DNA from: DATFKA01 sp042095835
GTDB lineage: Bacteria; Bacteroidota; Bacteroidia; Chitinophagales; Saprospiraceae
Direction of reading: 5' to 3'
DNA: 56,868 nt
NCBI GenBank assembly: GCA_042095835.1
Contig: JBELML010000024.1
Coordinates: forward strand, 1-56,868
Notes under the pieces: model-generated
Databases searched by the model: none
What the model was told of the DNA's origin: nothing
What the model saw: only the letters and a program-made list of their open reading frames with translations
Made by a program: the position numbers and the translations under genes
Shown here: positions 17,210 through 26,139 of the stretch, piece by piece
How the letters are laid out: each line of letters begins with the position of its first letter
Position numbering within the stretch: position 1 is the first letter of the stretch

Positions 17210-17665
17210 ATGAAAATCGAAGCGAATTCACCTGATGAATATATCCAGAAAGCACCAGCAGAGCGCCATGCAGCTTTAAGTGAACTCCGGCAGACGGTAC
17301 TCAATAACCTCCCAGAGGGATTTGAAGAATGCATGAACTATGGTATGATCGGCTATGTTGTGCCACACTCTATATATCCTGCGGGGTACCACTGCAACAC
17401 TTCTTTGCCGCTACCTTTTATGAATATTGCCTCCCAGAAGAACTTCATAGCCTTTTACCATAGTGGTATTTATGCCAATGAAGCCCTGAAAGATTGGTTT
17501 GTCAATGAGTATCCGAAGCATTGTAAACGCAAACTAGATATGGGGAAGAGTTGCATCCGTTTCAAAAAAATAGACGACATACCCTATGAGCTTATTGGTC
17601 AGCTTGTTTCAAAAGTTCCTGTAGAGGAGTGGATTGAAACTTATGAGCGGAACATAAAAAAATAA
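17210..17665 (+). CDS. DUF1801 domain protein
   Basis: A 151-residue cytoplasmic protein of the DUF1801 (YdhG/YdeI-like) family. Family landmarks are SPDEYIQKAPAERHAALSEL at the N-terminus, the CMNYGMIGYVVP segment with NIASQKNFIAFYHSGIY, and the end MGKSCIRFKKIDDIPYELIG. The fold is a small alpha/beta sheet; the biochemical role is not established. It has no signal peptide and no clear operon. The convergent neighbour ends at 17710. A second, frameshifted DUF1801 protein lies at 50679-51066. Confidence 0.88.
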   Translation: MKIEANSPDEYIQKAPAERHAALSELRQTVLNNLPEGFEECMNYGMIGYVVPHSIYPAGYHCNTSLPLPFMNIASQKNFIAFYHSGIYANEALKDWFVNEYPKHCKRKLDMGKSCIRFKKIDDIPYELIGQLVSKVPVEEWIETYERNIKK

Positions 17666-17709
17666 GCTTACCCTCTCTAGGAAGCGCAAGTTTTTCGTTA
17701 GGGATGCTC

Positions 17710-18198
17710 CTATTTATGGAGTGCCTGGTCGGCCAATTCTTTAAACTCTGTGTATAAAGCAGCTCCTGTTTTGCGTACAAGTACTTCTCCTTTTGGATTA
17801 ATAAAAAGTAAGGTTGGTAGAGATTTTACTTCAAAGATGGTCATGAGTCTACCTCCACTTTCGGTATCAGCATCAACCCGATAATTCACAAAAGAAGCAT
17901 TCATCAAATCTGCTAATTCTTGATTTTTGTAAACCTCCTCCTCCATGAGTTTACAAGGGGCGCACCAATCGGCATGAAAATCTACATAAACCAATTTCTT
18001 TTCGGCAGCTGCCATCTCTAAAACGGGTGATAAAAAGTCTGATTCTGTGAAATTAAAGAGGTAAAGTGGGGCTTCAACTGGCTTTTTTTCACTGATTTTT
18101 TCTGTCACTTCCTCGGTAGGAAGTTTTGTGGTTGAGCAACTACAAAGTGCTAGTAACGAGAAAATTAGCACACAAGTTGCCCAGTTTAAATGATTCAT
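17710..18198 (-). CDS. Thioredoxin-fold lipoprotein
   Basis: A 162-residue exported thiol-disulfide protein. The N-terminus is a signal ending in a lipobox (LLALCSC, lipidated Cys19 or Cys21). After a ~35-residue linker the thioredoxin domain shows YVDFHADWCAPCKLMEEEV, with the W-C-A-P-C-K redox centre, and the cis-proline loop VKSLPTLLFI. It is closer to DsbD-gamma/thioredoxin_7 proteins than to cytoplasmic thioredoxin. The likely role is reduction or repair of periplasmic disulfides or cytochrome maturation. No obvious partner is adjacent. About 300 bases upstream (18199-18495) hold only intergenic DNA. Confidence 0.9.
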   Translation of the reverse strand: MNHLNWATCVLIFSLLALCSCSTTKLPTEEVTEKISEKKPVEAPLYLFNFTESDFLSPVLEMAAAEKKLVYVDFHADWCAPCKLMEEEVYKNQELADLMNASFVNYRVDADTESGGRLMTIFEVKSLPTLLFINPKGEVLVRKTGAALYTEFKELADQALHK

Positions 18199-18495
18199 AA
18201 GAGAAGATTTTGCAGTATTAAATCAATATTAATTTGTAAAAAATGGAGGAACCTAGGCGTGACTTTGTTACAGATGCTCGTCATAAGCGTGTAAATCGAA
18301 TGAATGGCATCTCAAGATAAGGATATTTTTAATATAGAACTTTACAGCTTCTTAATGAGAACTTCACTTTTATAACAGATGAACACTCTATTTTTGATCC
18401 AGCCAGTTAGCCATATACCAAATAGATACCCACCCGTTTGGCAAATTAAATAAAGAATCATTGATCGCCTTTTTTTAAATAAATGTAAAATCAAC

Positions 18496-19902
18496 ATGAG
18501 ATTATTAACATTAACTCTAATTGTTGCCCTCGCAACAGTATTCCCAACTTTTGGCCAAGCTCCAGAAGGATTACCAGCAGATGCAGAAGCTGGTAAATGC
18601 TACGCCAAATGTATGATCGCTGACGATTATGAAACGGTTACAGAACGTGTAGTTGTAAAAGCAGCCTCTAAAAAAGTAGAGATTGTACCTGCAAAATTCG
18701 AAACCGTTACACAGCGAATTCTAATCAAGGAGCCTTCTAAGCGTATCGCTTCAGCTTCTCTTTCTAATGACCTTTACGAATCAGCTACGGAGCGCGTGAT
18801 GATCAAGCCCGCTTATGTGCGTTACGAGTATGTGCCAGCTGAGTACGAAACGGTTACTGAAAGAATTTTGGTCAGAGAAGCTTCTAAGCGCTATGTACCA
18901 AAAGGTGCCAAATTCAAAACAGTACGTACACAAGTAGAGACAGAGCCCGAAGTAAAATACGCTGTAGGTACCGCTGCTCAATTCGAGACAGTCACTGAAA
19001 GTGTGGTGGTGAAAGAAGCTTCGACTCGCCTAGAGAGAGTAGATCCTATCTACGAAACTCAAACAGATAGAGTAATGGTGACGCCTGCTACAACTAAGTG
19101 GGTACAAAAGAAAGCGGACCCTAACTGTCTTTCTGCGGATCCTAACGACTGTTTGGTATGGTGTCTAGTAGAAGTACCAGCTACCTACAAGTCTATCTCT
19201 AAGAAAGTCGCAGCTGGCTGCCCTGCTGGTTACGAGTCTAAAGATGGCGACTGTGTACGTACCATTGAGATTCCTGCGGAGTACACCACTATTCGTAAGC
19301 AAGTTGTCAAAAATGATGCTACCGCTAACGAAAGAGTAAAATCTGCGAAATTCCAAACTGTAGTTGCGGAAGAATTGGAAGCAGAAGCTGGATTCGAAGA
19401 AATTGAGATTCCTGCGGAGTACGAAACGGTACGTGTCCGCAAAGTAAAGACGGCTGCTAAGATCAATAAAATTGAAGTTCCTGCCGAGTACCGCAATGTT
19501 TCTGTCAAAAGAATGAAAGCGTCGGCTACAGCTTCTTTAGCTGGTGCGGCTTCTAGTGTAGAAGGTGAATACCGCGAAATTCAAGTACAGAAGATGGTCA
19601 CTCCTGCTACAACCAGAGTAGTAGATGTACCTGCCGAGTACGAGGAAGTAACCACTAGAAAATTGGTGAAAAAGGGTGGTTTTGAAGAGTGGAAAGAAAT
19701 CTTATGTGCTGAGGAAGTAACCAGCTATACCATTCGCCAGATTCAAACCGCTTTGAAAGAGCGTGGCTACGAGCCAGGACCATTGGATAATATCCTTGGT
19801 ACTCAGACCAAAGCAGCTTTGGTACAATTCCAAAAAGATAACAACTTACCTATCGGTAATTTGAACTTGGAAACACTGAAAGCTTTGGGTGTACAATACT
19901 AG
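18496..19902 (+). CDS. Secreted ETVTER-repeat protein with peptidoglycan-binding domain
   Basis: A 468-residue exported protein. Residues 1-20 are a signal peptide (cleavage near TFGQA). The body is built of repeated units of roughly 25-40 residues centred on the motif Y/F-E-T-V-T-E-R-V-x-V-K-x-A-S, often preceded by V-P-A-E-Y. Some copies have a strand of Cys (AADPNCL-like region, CPAGYESKDGDC). The last ~60 residues form a PG_binding_1 domain (YTIRQIQTALKERGYEPGPL, FQKDNNLPIG). It therefore probably binds the cell wall and exposes a beta-rich repeat stalk. I do not know the function of the repeats. It is a monocistronic gene followed by a good terminator. Confidence 0.8.
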   Translation: MRLLTLTLIVALATVFPTFGQAPEGLPADAEAGKCYAKCMIADDYETVTERVVVKAASKKVEIVPAKFETVTQRILIKEPSKRIASASLSNDLYESATERVMIKPAYVRYEYVPAEYETVTERILVREASKRYVPKGAKFKTVRTQVETEPEVKYAVGTAAQFETVTESVVVKEASTRLERVDPIYETQTDRVMVTPATTKWVQKKADPNCLSADPNDCLVWCLVEVPATYKSISKKVAAGCPAGYESKDGDCVRTIEIPAEYTTIRKQVVKNDATANERVKSAKFQTVVAEELEAEAGFEEIEIPAEYETVRVRKVKTAAKINKIEVPAEYRNVSVKRMKASATASLAGAASSVEGEYREIQVQKMVTPATTRVVDVPAEYEEVTTRKLVKKGGFEEWKEILCAEEVTSYTIRQIQTALKERGYEPGPLDNILGTQTKAALVQFQKDNNLPIGNLNLETLKALGVQY

Positions 19903-19944
19903 GCCGAATAGATAATTATTAGGCAACCAGTCCCTTATACTTTT

Positions 19945-19978
19945 AGGCAGTTAGCATAAGCTAGCTGCCTAATTTTTT
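19945..19978 (+). terminator. Rho-independent terminator of the repeat-protein gene
   Basis: AGGCAGTTAGC pairs with GCTAGCTGCCT (one mismatch) around a short ATAA loop, followed by AATTTTTT. It lies 43 bp after the stop at 19902 and just before the 3' end of the convergent glycosidase gene, so it may act in both directions. Confidence 0.85.
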
Positions 19979-19988
19979 GTTTCAATCA

Positions 19989-22610
19989 TTAGCGTACTTC
20001 GCCTCTTTCTACCATCAGCTCATCTATAAACATAAAGGGATTTCCACCAAAGGAGGGATGATCCGTAGGGAGACTAGTTGGTCGTACAGCCACTACCCGC
20101 AAAAATTGATATTTATCGGTGCCTACTTCAATGCGAAGCCGCTCTACCTTGGCAGAGGCGGTGAATGGTGCAGCGGCAATAGCCATTTCCTTGATCTTTT
20201 TATAGCGTTTTCCTTTTTTGGAGCCGTAGATTTCAATTTGTACTGGAGAGCAAATCCAATTGCTATGATCTCTCAAATAATTCAAATGAAGCGCACCGAC
20301 TGGAATTGCCTCACCCAGGTCTAGGCGCACATCTAAATTTCCATTATTCCATCCCTGCCATTTTTTATCCGAAAAACGCTCGCTTCCAAGTAGTCCATCA
20401 ATTAAGCCTTTTTCTCCTCCTGCATTATATTTATCATAAAAAGGGTAGACATACGCTACGGTTTCAATGGGCCACATATTGACGACTATCGATCGCTTGT
20501 TCTCCCATTGTAAATTCCCTTTCACAACAGCAGCTCTAAGCGTCATAGGCCTATTTACAACCAAGGGCCCAGTATAGGGAATACTGGTAATATTGGGTGC
20601 TGTACCGTCGGTCGTATAGTGAATAGATATGGATGGGTCTGTTGCTTGAGCAGCATTGATCTCGACCGTGGTACTTTGAGCAAAGGGATTATCTACTAGG
20701 TCTATTCTCGGTTCTGGGCTGATTTGGACCAAATCTATCCAAGCCTTGCCTTGCGAAATAAGAGAAAAGATGATATTGGTCTTGTCGTTGCGCGTGGCTT
20801 CGTTGGCACGAGCATTAAATACCCATTGATAGGAACGCCAATAAGGACTCAGCTGGAAACGCTGCTCTCTGCCATAAGGCCCAATTCGGAAAGAAAGTTC
20901 CTCTTGCCCCTGACCACCTCTGGCCCAAAAAGTAATGGCATAGGCATCTCCTGGGCGAAGTTGAACAGGGAATAGAGATACATCTAAACCTTCGTTATAG
21001 GTCGATGTCTGAAGCCGTAGAGATTGCTGGCCGTGCATGGCCATTCGGGTATCTAGTTCTGCGTTGGCACCCCGATCACCTCTCAATTTAAAATAGCAGG
21101 CAGCTGGTGTAAGGGGCACTTGTTGCTGCTCAAAACTGGGATCAATAATTGTATTTTGACTATAAATAGGTTGTACATTTTTCAGTTCCCTACTTTCAAA
21201 AAAATAAATCCGGCGGCCGTACCCTTCTATGATGTCTTGTATTCTGCCATTGAGGAGGGGAAGCCTCCTGTCTTCATAACGAACTTGTAGGGAGTCGGGC
21301 AATCCTTGTGGCGGCAATTGGATTTGGAAATTTTTGGGTTTGTTTTGCGTATTGAGTACTACCAAGATATTTTGCCCTGCCCTTTTATACCAATGGGCTT
21401 CTAAACTTGGATCAAAAACCTTTAGGTCAAGATGCTCCTCGTAGTCCAATAAGAAAGGTGTTAAAGCTTTGATCTCTTTACAGGCTTGACTAGCGGCGTC
21501 CCAGGTGAGACTAGATTTAGGAAAGGAATTATAGCCATTGCGGATAAAATATTGAATCCCTCTGGCACCATTCAAGACCCCTTGCCAAGTCATTAGTCTT
21601 ATTTCAGCAGGATTAGGCTCTCGCGCCCAATGTTCTCCACCACCAAAGGCTTGTGGGACGAGCCAGACAGGAATATCGTATTGAAAAGTATCAACTAATC
21701 TAGCTATAATGCGCCCAACTTCATCTGGAGAGCGATTCGGAATCGGGTAGGGATCGGCCATCACAATATCCATCACCTCACGGTATTGACTAGCAGCCTT
21801 GGGATTCATGAAGACAATAGAAACAGGATGATAAGGGTCAATAGATTTGATTAGATCGTAGGTGTATTGTAAATCTTCTGGCCGAATTTGCCGCCCTGTA
21901 GGTTCATCGCAGATATACCATCCCAATAGAGCAGGATGATCTTTGAATGCCAAGATTTCTTGACGCAGAAGTAGGGCTTTCTGGCTTGCCTCATAGTCGT
22001 TCCTGCTTTGTCCAACGCCTCCACCACCAGCTATACTGAGCAGGTTGTAGTGGACTTTCATACCTAGCGCAGCGCATCGGTCCATATATTTTTTACGTTC
22101 AGCTATGTTTCCAGCACTGATTTCTTGGTAGGGAGATATCATATTAAAACCTCGATGCACTTCTTCTTCTGCTAGGGTTTCTTGTACTGGAGAGTAGCAG
22201 TAAAACCCTAATGGGAAGTAGGGGAGTTGATCGACAATTAGGCTCCCCGTATGGCGATTGATTTTTACGGCATTGGCTCGGTAAGGCCGTTTTCGGAGCA
22301 AGACCTCTCCTCTTAATTGTTGGGTTCCTCGTTGTAGAATGACCTGTATACGTGTAGAATCATGAAGTGGTGCCAAGCCAATGGCGATCTTGTTGGAAGA
22401 CTTGACCGGAATCATCTGATTGATGCGTGGCAAGTTGGTCCCAAGTAGCGTTATCTCGGCAGTGCTCCCTAGCCATCGTTGGGGGGGCACAATCACGAGA
22501 TTGGCGGTTGCTTCGGTAGTGTAGTAATCTTGCTCCAGGAAACATTTCCACTCTTGAGCAAATGAAAAAACAGGTAATAGGATGATGAGGGAAAATAGAA
22601 TCTGCTTCAT
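19989..22610 (-). CDS. Secreted multidomain TIM-barrel glycoside hydrolase with F5/8-type C-terminal domain
   Basis: An 873-residue exported enzyme. The start at 22610 is chosen because it begins a clean signal peptide (MKQILFSLIILLPVFSFAQ); the frame is open another 48 codons upstream, but that part lies in a palindromic repeat. Residues ~130-460 are a clan-A-like TIM barrel with YICDEPTGR (Glu at about 236, probable acid/base) and WLVPQAFGGG. Then come a jelly-roll CBM-like region, a chitobiase-C-like domain (IHYTTDGTAPN) and a discoidin-like F5/8-C domain (NLDVRLDLGEAIPVGALHL). It would act on cell-surface or dissolved polysaccharides; the GH family and substrate are not assignable. No operon partner is seen. 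Confidence 0.82.
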   Translation of the reverse strand: MKQILFSLIILLPVFSFAQEWKCFLEQDYYTTEATANLVIVPPQRWLGSTAEITLLGTNLPRINQMIPVKSSNKIAIGLAPLHDSTRIQVILQRGTQQLRGEVLLRKRPYRANAVKINRHTGSLIVDQLPYFPLGFYCYSPVQETLAEEEVHRGFNMISPYQEISAGNIAERKKYMDRCAALGMKVHYNLLSIAGGGGVGQSRNDYEASQKALLLRQEILAFKDHPALLGWYICDEPTGRQIRPEDLQYTYDLIKSIDPYHPVSIVFMNPKAASQYREVMDIVMADPYPIPNRSPDEVGRIIARLVDTFQYDIPVWLVPQAFGGGEHWAREPNPAEIRLMTWQGVLNGARGIQYFIRNGYNSFPKSSLTWDAASQACKEIKALTPFLLDYEEHLDLKVFDPSLEAHWYKRAGQNILVVLNTQNKPKNFQIQLPPQGLPDSLQVRYEDRRLPLLNGRIQDIIEGYGRRIYFFESRELKNVQPIYSQNTIIDPSFEQQQVPLTPAACYFKLRGDRGANAELDTRMAMHGQQSLRLQTSTYNEGLDVSLFPVQLRPGDAYAITFWARGGQGQEELSFRIGPYGREQRFQLSPYWRSYQWVFNARANEATRNDKTNIIFSLISQGKAWIDLVQISPEPRIDLVDNPFAQSTTVEINAAQATDPSISIHYTTDGTAPNITSIPYTGPLVVNRPMTLRAAVVKGNLQWENKRSIVVNMWPIETVAYVYPFYDKYNAGGEKGLIDGLLGSERFSDKKWQGWNNGNLDVRLDLGEAIPVGALHLNYLRDHSNWICSPVQIEIYGSKKGKRYKKIKEMAIAAAPFTASAKVERLRIEVGTDKYQFLRVVAVRPTSLPTDHPSFGGNPFMFIDELMVERGEVR

Positions 22611-22704
22611 AAAATCAATATAGGTACCTAATTTTTTGATAGGTAGGGAAAAGATATAAAAGACTTCTGAACACTTTAAACTTTTCAATATTGAATAGAC
22701 TATA

Positions 22705-22863
22705 GTAACAGTCAAAAAATGACTTTTCGATTTTGATGGAACCTTTTGCACCAAATACTGCGTTAAAAAGCCTCGCTAATGCCCTGCATTAGCTACGTTT
22801 TTTGCCTTGTCTTGGTACAAAATTTTCTCGATCAAAATGCGATATTTATTCTTTGTCCGTTAC
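22705..22863 (+). repeat. Family 2 palindromic element (159 bp, GTAAC subfamily)
   Basis: A nearly complete imperfect palindrome. The left arm starts GTAACAGTCAAAAAATGACT and the reverse complement of the right end starts GTAACGGACAAAGAATAAAT; the arms remain complementary up to the core GTTAAAAAGCCTCGCTAATG / CATTAGCTACGTTTTTTGCC. ATA flanks both ends (22702-22704 and 22864-22866), a probable 3-bp target duplication. The element sits between two divergent genes and contains no ORF of its own. A closely related copy is at 56470-56649 in reverse orientation. Confidence 0.85.
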
Positions 22864-22876
22864 ATAATTAATCATC

Positions 22877-23317
22877 ATGTATATAGAAATATTGTTCCGT
22901 TACCTTCATTTCATTAGTTTATTTGCCTTGGTTGCTTCAGTTGTTGGGGAGCATCTCCTCCTCAAACCACAAATGACCAGAGGCGAAATCAAAAGAATGG
23001 CCATTATTGATGGCATTTATGGGCTAGCAGCTATCTTGGCCGTTGGTGCCGGGCTGACCCTTTGGTTTGGTGTAGGAAAACCGGAAGAAGTTTACACCCA
23101 AAACTGGATATTTCACACCAAGGTGGGACTTGCTATTTTAATGGGCCTCCTATCTATATACCCAACGGTATTCTTCATCCGACAACGTAAAGGAGACGCC
23201 GCTGAGTTGGTGACGATACCATCGGCTATCAAATGGACGATTAGGATGGAACTCTTGATTATTTTTACTATTCCATTATTAGCGACTATGATGGCACGGG
23301 GTATTGGGCGTTTTTAG
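22877..23317 (+). CDS. DUF2214 family inner-membrane protein
   Basis: A 146-residue integral membrane protein with four predicted transmembrane helices: roughly residues 5-25 (LHFISLFALVASVVG), 45-65, 80-100 (VGLAILMGLLSIYPTVF) and 120-140. The sequence and helix spacing match the DUF2214 family; its conserved His (FRYLHFISLF) and Glu (VVGEHLLLKP) are present. The family's function is not known. It starts 13 bp after the end of a family 2 element, so its promoter probably lies in or before that element. No operon partner is evident. Confidence 0.85.
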   Translation: MYIEILFRYLHFISLFALVASVVGEHLLLKPQMTRGEIKRMAIIDGIYGLAAILAVGAGLTLWFGVGKPEEVYTQNWIFHTKVGLAILMGLLSIYPTVFFIRQRKGDAAELVTIPSAIKWTIRMELLIIFTIPLLATMMARGIGRF

Positions 23318-23449
23318 TTGCATTATTCTGCAAATCATGCCTAATAATTCCCTAAATTGAGGTATTTACCATAAAGCCTGTACGGTACGGGTCTACAGAA
23401 ACTTTTCTTTCCATTGAAAACACGTACCAGTACACCTAAAACCTTAAAA

Positions 23450-25243
23450 ATGAACGAAGTTCTCAATTCGCGGATTTGGATCAGCGACGGTACCACTTAC
23501 CACTATCCAGAACAAGATTTACCAGAAATTCAGCAAAAATTAAACGTCGCCATCTGTATGTCAGGTGGAGGGAATCGGGCTATGTCTGCATCAATGGGGC
23601 AGCTACGTGCCTTAGAGAATTTAGGCTATCTGGATAAAATCCGCTACCTATCCTGTGTGTCTGGAGGTTCCTGGGCGAGCACTATTTATACCTATTATCA
23701 ATCTGGTCCAAAAAATGATCAAGAGTTGCTTGGTCCTGTCACTAGTACCAAGGACATCACAGAGGCACACCTGCAAAACAGCCTAAATCCTAAAAACCTG
23801 GCCTATCCAGCTAGTTCCTCTATGTACAACACACTTAAAACGCTACTAGAGGAGAAATTAGATCCCCTGAAAAAACATACTTACAACTACGATGAAATCT
23901 GGATCATTGCCATTGGAGAAAATTACTTGGCTCCATTCGGTATGTACAATCAATCAGGAGATAAACCTGATTTACAGAAGCTGCGATTCTTTAGTTATGA
24001 TCATGATACGCTCCAAAGTATACTCAGGTGTAATCCTAATTTAAAGGCTGATCAATTCTTACTTACCCAAGCTAATCGGCCATTTCTGGTGATCAATTCC
24101 TCTGTTTTACCAACGAATGATGCGGAGGCAGCAGATTTGCTGAGTTTTGAGTATACACCACTAAGCATTGGTCGCCCGTATCTTTCCACCGCAGCTAGTA
24201 ACGGTCAACAATACGGCGGTGGGTTTATCGAGCCCTTTGCTTTTCGTGGTTTGAAACCTAGTCAAATTACTTCTGCTTGTGACCCTTCTGCAAATACTGA
24301 AATTGAGGTAGCTCCTAAACGGCGAAGTTTCTTACAACGATTGCTAGATTGGCTATTAGGTAGAAAGAGAAAAAAAACCGCGATTTCTGCTGATCTTGAT
24401 ACTACACCCTTTGCAGGTACTACCGGCTACGCCAGCATCACCAATAGTGATCGCCCACAAAATATTAGTGATGCGACCGGTACAAGTAGTTTTGCCGTAG
24501 CAGAAATTCTTGCTCATATTGCAAGTGACTTAGGTTCTGATGGAACCATTGATCCGCAATCCATCTATTGGCCAGTAACGCCTAGTCTGAAAAATACCGA
24601 TAATAATACCTTCTTTGGTGATGCTGGACTACTCGATAACTATGGATTGATTTCCATGATTCAAAGAGGTGTAAAAACCGCTATCGTCTTTATTAATACA
24701 GATGCTCCATTAAAGCCCGGCTACGTAGCAAGTTCGGAAAGAGACAATGATCCAAAGCACTTTATTGACGAGTCCCTCCCTGCGCTATTTGGTTTTGCGA
24801 ATTCGCATTGGTCCTATACTTATCCGACTAATCAGGTATTTCCTTCCAGTGATTGCCAGCAGGTTGTGGATGCCCTTTATGCCAGACAAAGTAATGGAGA
24901 GGCACTGATTGTCACTACAACGCACGATATTCAACCAAATAGCTATTGGGGCATTCCTTCTGGTATGGGTACGATCGACGTCATTTGGTGCTATTTAGGC
25001 ACATCTAGTCATTGGGAAAGTCAATTGCCAAAGCCGGTACAAAATGATATTAATCAAGGTAAAAATGGCGGCTACGCCCATTTTCCAAATTATAAAACCT
25101 TTAATCAGAATGCTGTTTTAACTATTAATCTGACGCCACAACAGATTACGCTACTGGCTGATTTTACTTGTAATATCATTTTAGATGATAAGAACCAGAC
25201 TATTAAAAAGGCCCTGGAGGCCGCTACGACTAAAACTGTATAA
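23450..25243 (+). CDS. Patatin/cPLA2-like acyl hydrolase
   Basis: A 597-residue serine acyl hydrolase if started at the ATG at 23450 (a TTG at 23414 would add 12 residues). The catalytic layout is that of phospholipase A2 group IV/patatin: oxyanion loop MSGGGNRAM (near residue 37), nucleophile elbow CVSGGSWAS (Ser near 70) and the Asp loop FGDAGLLDNYG (near 391). The G-x-S-G-x is the S-G-G-S form of cPLA2-like proteins. An insertion near 285-305 is strongly cationic and amphipathic (RRSFLQRLLDWLLGRKRKK) and could bind membrane. There is no signal peptide. The next gene follows after 29 bp and is probably cotranscribed. Substrate is probably a phospholipid or lysophospholipid; this is inferred from the fold. 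Confidence 0.82.
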   Translation: MNEVLNSRIWISDGTTYHYPEQDLPEIQQKLNVAICMSGGGNRAMSASMGQLRALENLGYLDKIRYLSCVSGGSWASTIYTYYQSGPKNDQELLGPVTSTKDITEAHLQNSLNPKNLAYPASSSMYNTLKTLLEEKLDPLKKHTYNYDEIWIIAIGENYLAPFGMYNQSGDKPDLQKLRFFSYDHDTLQSILRCNPNLKADQFLLTQANRPFLVINSSVLPTNDAEAADLLSFEYTPLSIGRPYLSTAASNGQQYGGGFIEPFAFRGLKPSQITSACDPSANTEIEVAPKRRSFLQRLLDWLLGRKRKKTAISADLDTTPFAGTTGYASITNSDRPQNISDATGTSSFAVAEILAHIASDLGSDGTIDPQSIYWPVTPSLKNTDNNTFFGDAGLLDNYGLISMIQRGVKTAIVFINTDAPLKPGYVASSERDNDPKHFIDESLPALFGFANSHWSYTYPTNQVFPSSDCQQVVDALYARQSNGEALIVTTTHDIQPNSYWGIPSGMGTIDVIWCYLGTSSHWESQLPKPVQNDINQGKNGGYAHFPNYKTFNQNAVLTINLTPQQITLLADFTCNIILDDKNQTIKKALEAATTKTV

Positions 25244-25272
25244 AAAGCCTTATCTTTTTGAAAAATTAGCAC

Positions 25273-25827
25273 ATGGATAAGGCAACAGTAGATTCCTTGC
25301 AATCAATACAAGCTGGAAATCAATATAGTTACGAGGAGCTTATGCAGCTTTTCGATCACTTGGAGCCCGTCTCTATCGATCAAATGATTGGTCGCTGGCG
25401 GGGAGCGGAGTTTGTCACGGGCCATTATATTGAAGGCGCACTCGCAACAAGCGGTTGGTACGGAAAAGAATTCAGAGATGCTGAAAGCGTACATCCTTTG
25501 GTCTATTATGCGGATAAAAATCGGACGAAAACCTTCCAGATTAATCCCATGCTCACTTCCTTTCATCCCTTGTTAATCAACTTGATGAAAAAAGGATATG
25601 CGCACAGCATTGTGCGTGCAGTGAAAGGGTTGGTTGGTACTAAGAAGTATACTGCCAGACTACGCATGCAAGAACACCGAGGAAAAGTCAGTGCTACGAT
25701 GATCTACGACGCATTGCCCATTTGTGATGTTTTTCGAAAAATCGATGACAAACGAGTGCTGGGGTTGATGGACTTACGAGGTATGGAGGAGCCGTATTTT
25801 TTTATACTGGAACGTGTTTTGGAGTAG
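25273..25827 (+). CDS. GXWXG/DUF4334 domain protein
   Basis: A 184-residue cytoplasmic protein. The N-terminal GXWXG motif is present as MIGRWRGAEF (G-x-W-x-G) followed by GHYIEGALATSGWYGKEF, and the C-terminal half matches DUF4334: KYTARLRMQEHRGKVSATM then YDALPICDVFRKID, ending GLMDLRGMEEPYFFILER. The family is small, beta-rich and of uncertain function; lipid-related roles have been suggested only from context. It lies 29 bp after the cPLA2-like gene and is probably in the same operon. Its stop codon touches a minisatellite. Confidence 0.85.
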   Translation: MDKATVDSLQSIQAGNQYSYEELMQLFDHLEPVSIDQMIGRWRGAEFVTGHYIEGALATSGWYGKEFRDAESVHPLVYYADKNRTKTFQINPMLTSFHPLLINLMKKGYAHSIVRAVKGLVGTKKYTARLRMQEHRGKVSATMIYDALPICDVFRKIDDKRVLGLMDLRGMEEPYFFILERVLE

Positions 25828-25968
25828 ATGTGGCCACGTTGTGATGTGGTGACATGGAGATGTGGGGATATTGTGATGTGGGGATGTGATGACATGGAGA
25901 TGTGGGGACGTTGTGATGTGGAGATGTGAAGATGTTGTGATGTAGAGATGTGATGACATGGAGATGTT
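25828..25968. repeat. GATGTGG minisatellite
   Basis: About 140 bp of low-complexity repeats made of short GATGTGG-like and GATGACATGGAGATG-like units, arranged in higher-order blocks of roughly 24-40 bp (for example TTGTGATGTGGGGATGTGAT). It starts directly after the stop of the DUF4334 gene. Long reverse-strand ORFs across it (MSSHLHITTSPH-like) are artefacts of the repeat. The remaining bases to 26139 hold no other feature. Confidence 0.9.
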
Positions 25969-26139
25969 TTTGATTGTGTTGGGGAGAGTCCTTCGTTTTG
26001 TAATGTGGGATCAACTATGCGAGGTGTTTTATTATTGGGTAAACTTAATTAGCGTTTTTGAGTCTTGTTTGTAAATAATTTTGGTCTATACTTTTATGGG
26101 GATAGGACCTTTAAACAATTCTATCTTTCTTTGTAGCCT

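Noticed and set aside
22611..22754. 48-codon upstream extension of the glycosidase at 19989-22610
   Set aside because: It lies inside a family 2 repeat, is not needed for the protein, and the ATG at 22610 starts a perfect signal peptide.
25704..26014. His/Thr/Ser-rich reverse-strand ORFs around the minisatellite
   Set aside because: They are translations of short tandem repeats in a non-coding array.
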